The notes beneath the pieces were generated by a model. It was given only the letters and a program-made list of their open reading frames with translations. It was not told the origin of the DNA and searched no databases. The position numbers and the translations under genes were made by a program. A DNA stretch of 64,000 bases from CAVUBL01 sp963739795 (GTDB lineage: Bacteria; Acidobacteriota; Thermoanaerobaculia; Multivoradales; DATKCC01): positions 62,001 through 126,000 of the forward strand of contig CAVUBL010000016.1 in assembly GCA_963739795.1 (NCBI GenBank), given 5' to 3'. Below are positions 27,301 to 35,653 of the stretch, piece by piece (within the stretch, counting starts at the first letter, position 1; every line of letters begins with the position of its first letter).

Positions 27301-29379
27301 CTCGGTGCGCTGGATCTCACCGGGGGAGCCGGAGCGGTACGCGCGGCGAGGCTCTTCCTCAACGCCTACCTCCGGCCATGCCTCGGTCAGGTCGCTTCCG
27401 CGGAGGCGCACGATCGGCACGCCGAGATGTGGCTTGCCCTCGAGAGGGCCAGAAGCCTGGAATCGTCGCCGGTACCGACCCCTGCGACATCCGCCGATCG
27501 CGGAGGTCTGGACGGGAGGGCTTCGGACGGCAACGGAGGAGCCGGAGTCGGTGCGCTGGAGAGGTTTCAGCGCTGGCGGAGGGTCTGGGCCCGTCGGGTT
27601 TCGCGGCTCGGCGAGCCGGCGTTCCACGAGGCGAAGCGCATGGCGCTCCTGGTGGGTATCACCGCCATTCCGATTCTCGGTCCGTTCCAGTCCGTCCTGT
27701 TCGGGACGCGGCTCGAGCCCTCGCCCCCGCCGGGCGGACCCTTCCCATGGCTGGCGATCCTGGTGCTTCTCGCTGCGACGGACGGTCTCTTGATCGGCGC
27801 CTACCTGGCGCGGTCCACCCCCGACGAGTGGGCTCTGCGGCGGCTGCCACTTCTCCTCAGAGGCGCCCTCGCGACGATCCCGATCTTCGGTCTCTTGTCG
27901 ATTCCCTTGTGGCGCTGGCTCGTGGCGGAACGAGGCGGTTGGTTGCGTCGGGCCGGCCGGCTCACCCCGGCCTTTCCGACCCGTGAGGTGTCGAGATGGA
28001 GGACGCTCTGGCAGCTCGGGCAATCCGATTTCGAACGACGGCTCGGACGCTGGGTGGGCCGCCAGGGCGGCTTCGTGACCCTATTTCTCGTCAACGTGGC
28101 GGGGGTTGTGTGGGCCCTGATCCACCTCCTCGAGTATCGCCGCGCGGTGCTCGCGGGAGCTGCCGTGGCGCAGGTCGCGTACTTTGCCGTCGTGCTGCTC
28201 GGCCTCGCCCTCGACGCGCGCGGCCGTGGGCTAGCCGGGTGGCCCGCCGTGCGGTCGGTTGGCTTGTCGGTCTTCTGGTTACCGCCGATCCCGTTGCTTC
28301 CCTTGGTCGGCTTGCTCGGTATGGTCCTGCTCGACCCGGAGAGGCGTGGGCAGTGCCTGGCTCGGCAGGCGTTCGGCGAGCGAAACGACGTCCAACAGCT
28401 CGCGGTCTGGAGTCGTCTCGTAGCCCGGATCCGAAACGAGTGGGGCGGGGTCCGTTGGTACGTGCGGCTCCGAGGGCTACCGGAGTCGGTTCGGTTGCGC
28501 CCGGAGCCGACTCGCAGGGAGCGCACTTTCCTCGGGCTGCTTCAGGCCGAAGGGGTGCTGCTGTTCTGTGAGGCAGGATGCGCCGCGGAGCTTTTGGGGG
28601 TGAGCCGACCCGAGGCCCCCGGCCGGGCCTCGCCGTGGCTTCTCGGGCTCTTCGGCGTCTGCCTGCTCGGAGGCGCTTTGGGACTCGCGGGCTGGGCGGT
28701 GGCCTATCTGCGGGAAGTCGCCCGCCCACAGTCCGGGCGACGAGTCTTCAGTCCGCGCCTCGGGTGGGGCCATCTGGCCGGGAGCCAGCTCGCCGTGGCC
28801 TTCGGGCTCATATTCGGTACCGGCGTCATCCAGTCGGGCGCCGGGCAGGCCGGCGGTGCGCTGATCTTTGCCGGCCTTTGCGGAGCGACCCTCCAGGTTG
28901 GCGCGACCCTTGTCGGTCTCCTCTTCCGTTCGGCCCCTGAAGGGCCGCTGTGCACTCCTGGGGTGATGGTCATGAAGGTCCTCGGGTACTCGAGCGCGGC
29001 CCTTCTAGGTCTCCAGCTCTCTCTTGCCAGTGGCCTCGAGGTCGGTAGGCTACTGCGCCCTTTCGAAGTCTTGCTGGCGGTCTCGCCGCTTCTCGGGGCC
29101 CTCGTCGGCGTCCACGCTCTCCGAGAGCTGGCCGACTCGGCCGCCTGGCGTGCGTCCCTCTCCGGGCGGTTTCCGTGGCGTACGCGCCTCCGCTCTCTGG
29201 CGCTGGCCGTCACCCTGGTCGCGCCTCTCGGAGCCCTTGCCATGCCCTGGTGGATCCGGATCGAGCGGCTCGGGCGGTGGCCGGGCGTGTACCGGCCGGA
29301 TCTTCCGGCTCAGTCGGAGCCGACGAGATGCTCGAGGTCGTCGAGACCCTCGACGCCCTCGAGCTTGCCGTCGAGGTAG
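24328..29379 (+). CDS. Giant helical-solenoid protein with C-terminal polytopic membrane domain
   Basis: 1,683 residues from GTG 24328, which overlaps the previous stop. Residues ~1-1,090 are a Leu/Arg/Glu/Ala-rich array of amphipathic helices (for example GHACERLLPEEEDHLRVRAARILA and WLERLRERL) resembling HEAT/TPR-like alpha-solenoids, with no catalytic motif I can see. Residues ~1,110-1,660 carry about ten membrane segments homologous to the upstream protein. There is no signal peptide, so the solenoid is probably cytoplasmic. The last ~23 codons lie antisense to the end of the CHAT-NACHT gene (70-base convergent overlap), and the Ser/Arg/Pro-rich tail may reflect that. A membrane-tethered protein-interaction scaffold is the best guess. 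Confidence 0.8.
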   Translation: MSGPSISRRGEREAVGAAAEHYGFEHLLRHAAAADSPELWRRLLARLEADDFLARQAERPGGFELGAYQLEHFVLPATADLGDWERYFRYLLTAATLRDLARTLDDPEILRALARSGRLDLAEALVVELPEPAVRARGWAVLAAVHSPADPVFERLLRALRGELDAIPEPAALAGGVNLEPWADSLAIAGRLLAPWLRALWRGWIVRLSPSAELTDDARLAVVEGFFAAGELDVPEPWEILAEVQSSERRTRLLSERLATAGPGESRRWLERLRERLPKAMAEPGLSWSVALALLVREGAEGASAWPGLVAELDPPIWDRDLLAQGGQLWPHLSDDELQALSAQLGDPGLVAALRVLVLEGRQDRDAFREALAALAEVTEETEWLGLYLRTLGAAPPELTAEVESRARSVLAQLSRIQYRAPPDEICLALDLVARRLPHRLRRSAEAALAAPGSGPELLRTLAARCRESRLLDELFARAESYAAMAANNAAEGFELRGEVLTVLACRLVQVGEGAEVLGHACERLLPEEEDHLRVRAARILAPTRPRLASELCDGIRDRRLQLRTRLEVLPADADLGGLVAPGALYRVAAGHDAVEDELHALGGLLDEPRKAAKTAAEHFERIGSPGRRIEALADLARHALRYQELRFPPGRQDRPEAVLPLKEALGVVESDRWLVSLTPELVAIGGQLGPVEAVAEVQEACERVAGLETVSWERREEVIVEVLWRVGPLLLGGKPGSRPKCAANEVSRKQARALIAWLVRMPERAGDEPAGAHLRSSWHRILPCIVAFAESLQPRPVGWRRLVPGVARLWPSVPELLETSAEVGSQLAPQHREIFDLCRASARDRLEHLEHLLEVGNAIAPDIAHALSWLLVRQGPDRLPDLQALVVPGVRRDRMVLSLLRSAPLPGEVAGELIFLLSGAEAEAGARDWGRAWLGASQSDALPEADGARAVAALVSRDRIDPGDPATIPIRRRLWTEESDDGAAALGRAALGALDLTGGAGAVRAARLFLNAYLRPCLGQVASAEAHDRHAEMWLALERARSLESSPVPTPATSADRGGLDGRASDGNGGAGVGALERFQRWRRVWARRVSRLGEPAFHEAKRMALLVGITAIPILGPFQSVLFGTRLEPSPPPGGPFPWLAILVLLAATDGLLIGAYLARSTPDEWALRRLPLLLRGALATIPIFGLLSIPLWRWLVAERGGWLRRAGRLTPAFPTREVSRWRTLWQLGQSDFERRLGRWVGRQGGFVTLFLVNVAGVVWALIHLLEYRRAVLAGAAVAQVAYFAVVLLGLALDARGRGLAGWPAVRSVGLSVFWLPPIPLLPLVGLLGMVLLDPERRGQCLARQAFGERNDVQQLAVWSRLVARIRNEWGGVRWYVRLRGLPESVRLRPEPTRRERTFLGLLQAEGVLLFCEAGCAAELLGVSRPEAPGRASPWLLGLFGVCLLGGALGLAGWAVAYLREVARPQSGRRVFSPRLGWGHLAGSQLAVAFGLIFGTGVIQSGAGQAGGALIFAGLCGATLQVGATLVGLLFRSAPEGPLCTPGVMVMKVLGYSSAALLGLQLSLASGLEVGRLLRPFEVLLAVSPLLGALVGVHALRELADSAAWRASLSGRFPWRTRLRSLALAVTLVAPLGALAMPWWIRIERLGRWPGVYRPDLPAQSEPTRCSRSSRPSTPSSLPSR

Positions 29380-31709
29380 GCCTCGACCACCCGCCGATGG
29401 GCCGCGCGCAGGTCGATGGCCACCGCCTCGTGATCCCGGATGAACTCGTAGAAGGTCTCGTGGTAGAAGCGGTACACCTCGAGCGGGCCGGCCGCGGTCT
29501 TGCGCTGCGAAACGGCGAGGAACGGTCGCAGGTCGCGGAGCGCCTCGCGGACTCGCCGGCCATCCTCCACCCCGGAGAAGGCGTGGAGAAGCTCGAAGGG
29601 AAGAGCGTCTCGGGCCACGGCCAGGGCGCCCAGGACCGGGAGCGTCTCGCCGAGCCAGATCTCGCGGTCGCGCCGCTCCATGCGAGCGAAATTGGCCTCG
29701 TAGTAGTCCGCGAGACCGGCCGGAATCTCGTCCAGTGGGCGGCCCCGGTAGAGACCGCCGTCGATGGCCGGCAGCACGTAGTGGAGGTACATGAAGTTGC
29801 CCTCGCTCTTGTCGGTCATCAGCTCGGCGAAGGCCGCCTCGGAGAGTCCTTGCGCGCTCAGGTAGTCGCGAATGCCCGGCCAGGGCAGGAACGTCTCCAC
29901 GTACTCGCGGACGTCGGCCAGGTTGCGCGGGCCTTCGGGATCGAGCTCCAGCGCTTCCGCGGGACCGTCGATCCGCGGCGAGCGCTCCGGTGCCTCCGGT
30001 CGGGTGGTCAGCACGACGACGATCCCGGCGGGCAGCGAGGGGGGCAGGTAGAGAGGGTTGACGCCGCGCTCCAGGCCGTCGCGGCTCGACTCGTCCAGGG
30101 CGTCGATGAGGATCACGGTGGTAGCGCCCGGATCGAGGCGGCCGGAGACCTGCTCGAGGACCCGGGAGAAGAAGTTCCCGTCGCGGATCGCCTCCGGCGG
30201 GAGGTCGGGAATCTCCAGCCGGTGGGCCAGGATGAGCTGGGCGCAGACGTTCGACAGGAACGCCTCGGGCCGGATCACGTTGGTGACCCGGTGGTTGAAG
30301 TGATGGACCCAGCCATGGCGGCGGACCAGCTCCGCCACCATGGCCGACTTGCCGATCCCCGGCTCGGCCACGACTTGGAAGTAGCCGCGTCCCGCCGAGC
30401 GGCGGAACTCCTCGATCGCGTCGAAGACGAAGCGCCGGCCGACGAATTCCCGGCTCTTGTCCTCGACCAGGCCGGAAAAGTCCAGCAGCCGGGCCTGGAG
30501 AGCCGACGGGGCCGGCCCCGCTCCGGCGCTCTCCAGGACCGCTCCGGTGGCCAGGCGAGACAGGAGAACGGGAGTGGCCCACTCCAGGGACCCGCGGTCG
30601 TCCAGGGCGATGGCGATGCGCCCCTCGGCCACTGCGGCCTCCACCGGGTCCCCTTTCGCCAGAGCCCGGGTCAGCCCGCCGCCGAAGACGATCGCCGCGC
30701 GATCCGAGATCGGGAACTGCATGGCGATCGCCGCCGGGAGGCCGGCCAGGATCAAGGCGGCGGCCACGCCGGAGTAGGGGTCGACGCCCCGGCTGCGCGG
30801 GAAGCCGACCCGACTCGCAGGCGTTGAGCACGACGAGGCGAAGTTCCTCGAGCCCCCGCAGGGCCTCGGCGATCGCCGAGGCCGTCGCCGGCTCGGGCCG
30901 CCGACCCGTTCCCTCGAACACGAGGCAGCCCTCCGGCCGTCCGGTACCGGAGACGGAGAGCTCGCCATGGCCCATGAAGTAGAGGACGTGAAAGCCGCCT
31001 CTCGAAGGAGGAGCCCTCGGAGGGTCTCCAGGTCGCACTCGCGCACGAGCATCAGCTCGACCCCGGGGCTAGCCTCCCAGGCTTCGCGGATGCGGGCTTC
31101 CTCGTCGGCGAGCCGAAGAGGGGGGTAGCCGTCGGGGCTTGCCGCGACCACCAGAACGCGCAGCGCCGACCCGATCGGTTCGAGCACCGTCGGGTGCTCG
31201 ACGTCGAGGTAGCGCACCAGGGGAGTCCGCCGGCTGCGCGCGAGGTAGCCTCGCGCCCGGTCCTGATAGACGAGCTCCCAGGGCAACGTGGCGAGGGGGG
31301 TGGAGGCCAGGGTCGCCGGGTCGAAGACCAGTCGCAGTCGGAGCCCGCGGTCCTTCTCACCGGCGAGGGTCCCGAGGTGGTAGGCCCATGCCTCGCCCAG
31401 CCGGCCGCCCAGGACGGCGTCGAAGAGCGCGTGCCCCAGGGCCTCGGGATCGACCGGGACGGCGCCGGTGTTCGTCTCGACTCGCCCGCCGGGAGCCGGC
31501 GGCCTCAAGTCTCGTCCGGGGCCGTTGGCGCGCAGCCACCCTCCGAGGGTGGCCATGAGCTCGTCGATGTCGGTGGGCCGTGCCGGCAGATCGAAGGCCC
31601 TGGTGCCGCCTCCGGCAACCGAATGGAGGATGCGCGCCAGGTATCCACCACCCGGAGCCGGCTCGAGCCGGACGGCGAAGTCGTCGTAGCGCAGGTGCCG
31701 GTCGGCCAC
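29310..31709 (-). CDS. CHAT-domain NACHT/STAND-type ATPase, with two compensating frame breaks
   Basis: About 799 residues from GTG 31709, two bases after the VWA gene stop. Residues ~1-135: a beta-rich N-terminal region. Residues ~140-360: CHAT domain with catalytic His in LYFMGHGE (~246) and catalytic Cys in VVLNACES (~295), then DPYSGVAAALILAGLPAAIAMQ and FPISDRAA. Residues ~430-800: NACHT-type ATPase with Walker A AEPGIGKSAM (~453), Walker B VILIDALDES (~537) and a helical tail. Two indels must be corrected: a base is missing near 30998 (GAGGC for GAGGGC on the minus strand) and one is extra near 30809. Between them the active-site strand is read in another frame. The architecture matches caspase-like STAND proteins used in signalling and suicide-type defence. 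The effector output and ligand are unknown. Confidence 0.85.
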   Translation of the reverse strand: MADRHLRYDDFAVRLEPAPGGGYLARILHSVAGGGTRAFDLPARPTDIDELMATLGGWLRANGPGRDLRPPAPGGRVETNTGAVPVDPEALGHALFDAVLGGRLGEAWAYHLGTLAGEKDRGLRLRLVFDPATLASTPLATLPWELVYQDRARGYLARSRRTPLVRYLDVEHPTVLEPIGSALRVLVVAASPDGYPPLRLADEEARIREAWEASPGVELMLVRECDLETLRGLLLREAAFTSSTSWAMASSPSPVPDGRRAASCSRERVGGPSRRRPRRSPRPCGGSRNFASSCSTPASRVGFPRSRGVDPYSGVAAALILAGLPAAIAMQFPISDRAAIVFGGGLTRALAKGDPVEAAVAEGRIAIALDDRGSLEWATPVLLSRLATGAVLESAGAGPAPSALQARLLDFSGLVEDKSREFVGRRFVFDAIEEFRRSAGRGYFQVVAEPGIGKSAMVAELVRRHGWVHHFNHRVTNVIRPEAFLSNVCAQLILAHRLEIPDLPPEAIRDGNFFSRVLEQVSGRLDPGATTVILIDALDESSRDGLERGVNPLYLPPSLPAGIVVVLTTRPEAPERSPRIDGPAEALELDPEGPRNLADVREYVETFLPWPGIRDYLSAQGLSEAAFAELMTDKSEGNFMYLHYVLPAIDGGLYRGRPLDEIPAGLADYYEANFARMERRDREIWLGETLPVLGALAVARDALPFELLHAFSGVEDGRRVREALRDLRPFLAVSQRKTAAGPLEVYRFYHETFYEFIRDHEAVAIDLRAAHRRVVEAYLDGKLEGVEGLDDLEHLVGSD

Positions 31710-31711
31710 GA

Positions 31712-33022
31712 TCAGCCTCGCCCTCGCCGAAGGCGGTCGGCCGACGGCCGCTGAGCGGCCAGCCCCTCTCTCTCCGGCAGGATCCGAACGAGCCGCGTGG
31801 TCTTCGGGAGTGCGTCCACCATGCGCTCCTGGGCGAATCGCATGGTGCCGCCGATGGAGGCTCCCACCACGACATCGGCCAGGAGCCGGCTCCAGGCTCC
31901 GACCCCGAGGCCGGCGATCGAGCTCACGGGCTCGAACAGCCCGCCGCCGACCAGGCCGCCGATGAAGCCCCCGAACGCGCACGCGCGCAAGTCCTCGCGG
32001 GTGTTCTCGCGCACCCCCTGGCCCAGGCCGATGACCAGTCCCATGAGAGCCCAACTCCCGATCCGGAACAGGACGAGCAGCGCGGGGCTGGTGAGCAGCT
32101 CGGAGTCGGCTTGCGGGGCGTCTCCCAGGCGGGCGGCCATGGCGATTCGCTCGGTGTAGATCCGCGAGAAGACCGAGCGGAGGCCGTCCGCCTGCTCGAC
32201 CGCGAAGTACTCGCCGCCGGTCGGGCCGGAGATTCGATCCCGGAGCAGGGCGGCGTCGACCCCCGAGCCGAGGCCGACCGTGTAGATGGTGATCGAGCTG
32301 GCGAGCGCCCGCGCCACCACCGCCGGATCGAAGGCGCCCACTCCGTCCGTCAGGAAGATCACGAATCGGGGCCTTCCCGCCGCCGGAACGGCGGTCAGAG
32401 CGTCGACCGCGGCGCGCAGCCCTGCCGTGAGATCGGTTCCGCCGAGGCTGTCCACCCGGTCGGCGGCGCTCTTGGCGGCCTGCCGAGCAGCCTTCGAGTG
32501 GAGGAACGAGAGGGGGTAGAGGAGCTTCGCCCGGTCGTCGAAGTCGACCACCGCGACCCGGTCGGTCGGGGCGAGGCGGTCGATGAGATCCCGTGCCGCG
32601 TCCTTTCGTTTGCCCCAGGGGTCGTTGCCCCAGAACAGGAGCGTCTTCATGCTCCCCGAGGAGTCGAGGACGATCGCAACATCGGCCTTCGAGCGGACGG
32701 CGTAGCGGATCGGGAGGAGCCCGAAGAACACCTGTCCGACGGTGCCGCCGAGGAGGCCGCCGAGTCCGCCGAGGAGAAGCCCCACGAAGAGCCCGTAGAC
32801 CATCCTGCCCGGGCGGCGCTGGACGAGTCCCTCGGTCATGCCGAGCAGGGCCCCCACGGCCAAGCCGAAGCCTCCGAAGTAAAGCGCCATCTGGGCCACG
32901 TTGGAGCCCGCCGAGCCGTGCGCGGCGGCCGGGCCTCCCACCAGCTCCATCAACGCGAATCCGAAGAGACCTCCGGCGGCGCCGGTGGCGATGAAGTACC
33001 TGGATCGGAGTCTCCGGGCCAT
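31712..33022 (-). CDS. Membrane protein with an internal von Willebrand A domain
   Basis: 436 residues from the ATG at 33022, which has AAGGAG seven bases upstream. Two or three glycine-rich membrane segments (GAAGGLFGFALMELVGG, GGFGLAVGALLGM, LLLGGLGGLLGGTVG) precede a VWA domain at ~120-310 with a complete MIDAS site: DSSGSM (DxSxS), GGTDLTAG (Thr) and FLTDGVG (Asp). Further glycine-rich membrane segments follow (ALMGLVIGLGQG, FGGFIGGLVGGGLF). The MIDAS binds a divalent cation and a protein partner. The gene is upstream of and coupled to CHAT-NACHT, and diverges from the secreted-protein/YegL operon across 182 bases. It is a likely membrane receptor or scaffold for the CHAT-NACHT protein; that role is inference. 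Confidence 0.87.
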   Translation of the reverse strand: MARRLRSRYFIATGAAGGLFGFALMELVGGPAAAHGSAGSNVAQMALYFGGFGLAVGALLGMTEGLVQRRPGRMVYGLFVGLLLGGLGGLLGGTVGQVFFGLLPIRYAVRSKADVAIVLDSSGSMKTLLFWGNDPWGKRKDAARDLIDRLAPTDRVAVVDFDDRAKLLYPLSFLHSKAARQAAKSAADRVDSLGGTDLTAGLRAAVDALTAVPAAGRPRFVIFLTDGVGAFDPAVVARALASSITIYTVGLGSGVDAALLRDRISGPTGGEYFAVEQADGLRSVFSRIYTERIAMAARLGDAPQADSELLTSPALLVLFRIGSWALMGLVIGLGQGVRENTREDLRACAFGGFIGGLVGGGLFEPVSSIAGLGVGAWSRLLADVVVGASIGGTMRFAQERMVDALPKTTRLVRILPEREGLAAQRPSADRLRRGRG

Positions 33023-33204
33023 GGTGTCGCTCCTTCCCTTACGCGGGGGAGATCCTGCTTCAAGGTCTCCCTCCACCGCACAAGACACGGAGGGCCCGCG
33101 CAGGGGTGAATCTCGGGTGCGAGGTGGGTGTTTGCGGGGAACCGGCTGCGCCGACACAACCTTCCGATCGGTCTGGTGTCTGTCTCGATCCGGAGGAGGA
33201 AGAC

Positions 33205-34041
33205 ATGACGAGATCGAAGAGACGAGGCAGCCGGCGAAGCGCTTACCGAGTTCTCGGGACGGCCATGGTGCTAGCTCTCGTTCCGGCTGCCGCCGTGCGC
33301 GCCCAGACCTGCCTGGAGACTTCCCTCCGGGGACTTCCATCGGTTGCGACGGCGGGGACCACGGTCCAGGTCTCCGCCGAGCTCGGCAGCGACTGCAACT
33401 ACAAGGTCGTCGACGCGGCGACTCTGGTCTGCGAGTACTCGAACGGCGTGAGGACTCGAGCTCCCATGGTGCTCGAGTCGGGGACCGCTCCAGCCCACGC
33501 GACGGTCGAGCTTCTCTTGCCCGACGACGGAGGGTCTCTGACGGGTGAGTGCCACGTCGAGTTCACCCAGTGCAACAGGACCGTCCGCACCTGCCCTTTG
33601 GAAATCCAGGTTCAACACGCCGTCGCCCCGTCGCCTTCGCCTACACCCGCTACCGGCTCTTCCGGGTCGACACCTCCGCCGGTCTGGCCCACGCCCAACC
33701 CTCCACCGCGACGGCGCCCGGCTCCGGGCTCGCAAAGCGCGTCCCGCCCGGGCGGCTTCCTCAGGGGCTTGGGTTGGATCGGGGTCACGGTCGGCCTGGC
33801 CGAGTACGCGGACGCCAGCTCCAAGCGGCAGAACGGGATGCTGGAAGAGGCGAAGAAGTCCGAAGACCTGGGCGATCAAGCGCTCGCAGCGGGCGGCGTT
33901 CTGCTCCTGCTGGGATACAGCGCGAGCGGCAGCAACTTCGTCGCCGATCGAGAGACGCCCCAGTCGTGGCGGTTCCGGCCGGCGCTCGCCGTGGACCCCG
34001 TCCACCGAAGCCTGTTCGTGCAGGTTTCATTTCGCTTTTGA
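33205..34041 (+). CDS. Secreted Pro-rich protein of unknown function
   Basis: 278 residues from the ATG at 33205, preceded by GGAGGAGGA. A signal peptide ends at VRAQ (~residue 32). Residues ~33-135 form a small Cys-containing beta domain (TCLETSLRGLPSV, SDCNYKVV, CEYSNG, ECHVEFTQCNRTVRTC; about seven Cys, probably disulfide-bonded). Residues ~140-175 are a Pro/Ser/Thr-rich linker. After that come one or two weak membrane-like segments, and the C-terminus VQVSFRF ends in Phe as outer-membrane beta strands do. I do not recognise a family. It opens the operon with YegL, PP2C and kinase genes, so it may be the envelope target or sensor of that phosphorylation module. Confidence 0.75.
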   Translation: MTRSKRRGSRRSAYRVLGTAMVLALVPAAAVRAQTCLETSLRGLPSVATAGTTVQVSAELGSDCNYKVVDAATLVCEYSNGVRTRAPMVLESGTAPAHATVELLLPDDGGSLTGECHVEFTQCNRTVRTCPLEIQVQHAVAPSPSPTPATGSSGSTPPPVWPTPNPPPRRRPAPGSQSASRPGGFLRGLGWIGVTVGLAEYADASSKRQNGMLEEAKKSEDLGDQALAAGGVLLLLGYSASGSNFVADRETPQSWRFRPALAVDPVHRSLFVQVSFRF

Positions 34042-34070
34042 ACCCAAGACCACCTCTCGAGGAGAACCTC

Positions 34071-34733
34071 ATGCCCTATCTGGATGACGTACAGCTCAAA
34101 GAAAACCCGGAGCCTCGGGCTCCCTGCGTGCTTCTGCTCGATTCGTCGTACTCCATGAGCGGCGCTCCGATCGCCGAGCTCAACCAGGGGCTCGAAGCCT
34201 TCGAGTCCGACCTCAAGGAGGATCCCCTGGCCAGTCAGAGGTCCGAAGTGGCGGTGTTCTCGTTCGGTGGCTCGGTGGACCTCGTCCAGGACTTCACCCT
34301 CGCCGCGGACTTCGACGCTCCCAAGCTGGTCGCCTCGGGAGACACTCCGATGGGCGAAGCCATCCTCCGTGCACTCGACCTGGTCGAGGATCGAAAGGCG
34401 GCCTACAAGGGCGCCAACCTCAACTACTTTCGCCCCTGGGTCTTCCTGGTGACGGATGGGGCTCCCACCGACGAGTGGCAGGCAGCCGCCGACCGACTCG
34501 AGGAGGAGGAGAAGCGTGGGGCGGTGCTCTTCTTCGCGGTCGGCGTCGAAGGCGCGGACTTCGATCTCCTGGCGCGCATCTCGCGCCAGCGCCCGCCGGT
34601 GAAGCTCCAGGAGACGCGGTTCCGAGAGATGTTCCTCTGGCTCTCCAGGAGTCAGAAGCAGGTTTCCGGATCGAGACCCGGTGACCACGTGCAGCTCCCC
34701 TCGAAGGACGAGTGGGCGGAGGTGCCGACTTGA
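34071..34733 (+). CDS. YegL/TerY-type von Willebrand A protein
   Basis: 220 residues; the ATG at 34071 follows CGAGGAGAA. It is a single cytoplasmic VWA domain with complete MIDAS: LLLDSSYSMSG, GDTPMGEA and FLVTDGAPTDEW. The start CVLLLDSSYSMSGAPIAELNQGL is characteristic of the TerY/YegL group. These proteins form a conserved triad with a PP2C phosphatase and a kinase, linked to stress-response (Ter-type) systems; E. coli YegL-YegK-YegI is the reference arrangement. The next two genes complete the triad, overlapping this stop. Confidence 0.92.
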   Translation: MPYLDDVQLKENPEPRAPCVLLLDSSYSMSGAPIAELNQGLEAFESDLKEDPLASQRSEVAVFSFGGSVDLVQDFTLAADFDAPKLVASGDTPMGEAILRALDLVEDRKAAYKGANLNYFRPWVFLVTDGAPTDEWQAAADRLEEEEKRGAVLFFAVGVEGADFDLLARISRQRPPVKLQETRFREMFLWLSRSQKQVSGSRPGDHVQLPSKDEWAEVPT

Positions 34734-35653
34734 GATGGCCGAAGCTCTGGCGCTGGCACACCCATCCCCGGGCCGCGCCGCCGGCCGAGGCCCGGCGGCA
34801 AGACGAGGTCCCGGTCCGCCGCGTCTCGAGCCCGGTCGCTACGGCCGCCTGTTGGCGCACCTTGGGTGCCTCGGTGAGCGGGACTTACCACCTCCGGGCG
34901 AACCGGCCGTGCGAAGACGTTTCCGCTGTCGTCGGGTTGGACGGAGGGATGGTGCTGGCAGTGGCGGACGGGGCGGGAAGCGCCCGCCAAGCGCTTCTCG
35001 GTGCGACGCGCGCGGTCAGCGGAGCGTGTGAAGCCGCGGTCGGCGCCCTTCTCTCGGAGACCGTGCCGGCAAGCGACGAAGGATGGAAGGAGCTCCTGAT
35101 CGAGTGCGTTCGGGCGGGGCGCCGCGCGGTGGAGCGCGCGGGCGAACCCTTGCACGAGCTCGCGTCGACGCTCCTGCTCGCCATCCTCTACGGCGACACC
35201 TTGGCCGCAGCGCAGGTAGGAGATGGATGGATTGTGGCCAAGGACGGGGCGGGAGAATGCCGGGCCGTGACCGTTCCAGGGAAGGGGGAGTACTTCAACG
35301 AGACGGTCTTCGTGACGTCTCGGGAGTACCTCGAGACCTGCTCGCTACGAGTGGAGAAGGCGTCCGGTCTGCGCGGCGTCGCGGTTCTCTCGGACGGTCT
35401 CGAGACGGCGGCGTGCGACCTCGCCGCCGGAAGCCCCTATGCAGGATTCTTCGACCCTCTCTTCCGCTTCGCCGCGGACTCGGCAGTTCCGAAGGAGGAA
35501 AAGCGTCGCCGGCTGGAGGAGTTCCTCTCCTCGGAACGGATCAACAGCCGTACCTACGATGACAAGACGTTGTTGCTGGCGGTCCGGGACGACGTAGGCG
35601 CCCCGTCGGTCGACGAGCCGCTTCCGGGTGGAGCCCGCGGGTCGGACGCATGA
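34730..35653 (+). CDS. PP2C-family protein phosphatase (YegK-like)
   Basis: About 307 residues. The start is taken at TTG 34730, placed seven bases after GGAGG and overlapping the YegL stop; GTG 34712 is an alternative. The domain has SGTYHLRANRPCEDVSAVV, the metal-binding VLAVADGAGSARQALLGA, STLLLAILYGDTLAAAQVGDGWIV, VAVLSDGLET and the final metal Asp in NSRTYDDKTLLLAV. These are the PP2C motifs in order, in the divergent form found in YegK-type phosphatases. It should reverse phosphorylation made by the adjacent kinase. Its stop overlaps the kinase ATG (ATGA). Confidence 0.88.
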   Translation: MRWPKLWRWHTHPRAAPPAEARRQDEVPVRRVSSPVATAACWRTLGASVSGTYHLRANRPCEDVSAVVGLDGGMVLAVADGAGSARQALLGATRAVSGACEAAVGALLSETVPASDEGWKELLIECVRAGRRAVERAGEPLHELASTLLLAILYGDTLAAAQVGDGWIVAKDGAGECRAVTVPGKGEYFNETVFVTSREYLETCSLRVEKASGLRGVAVLSDGLETAACDLAAGSPYAGFFDPLFRFAADSAVPKEEKRRRLEEFLSSERINSRTYDDKTLLLAVRDDVGAPSVDEPLPGGARGSDA

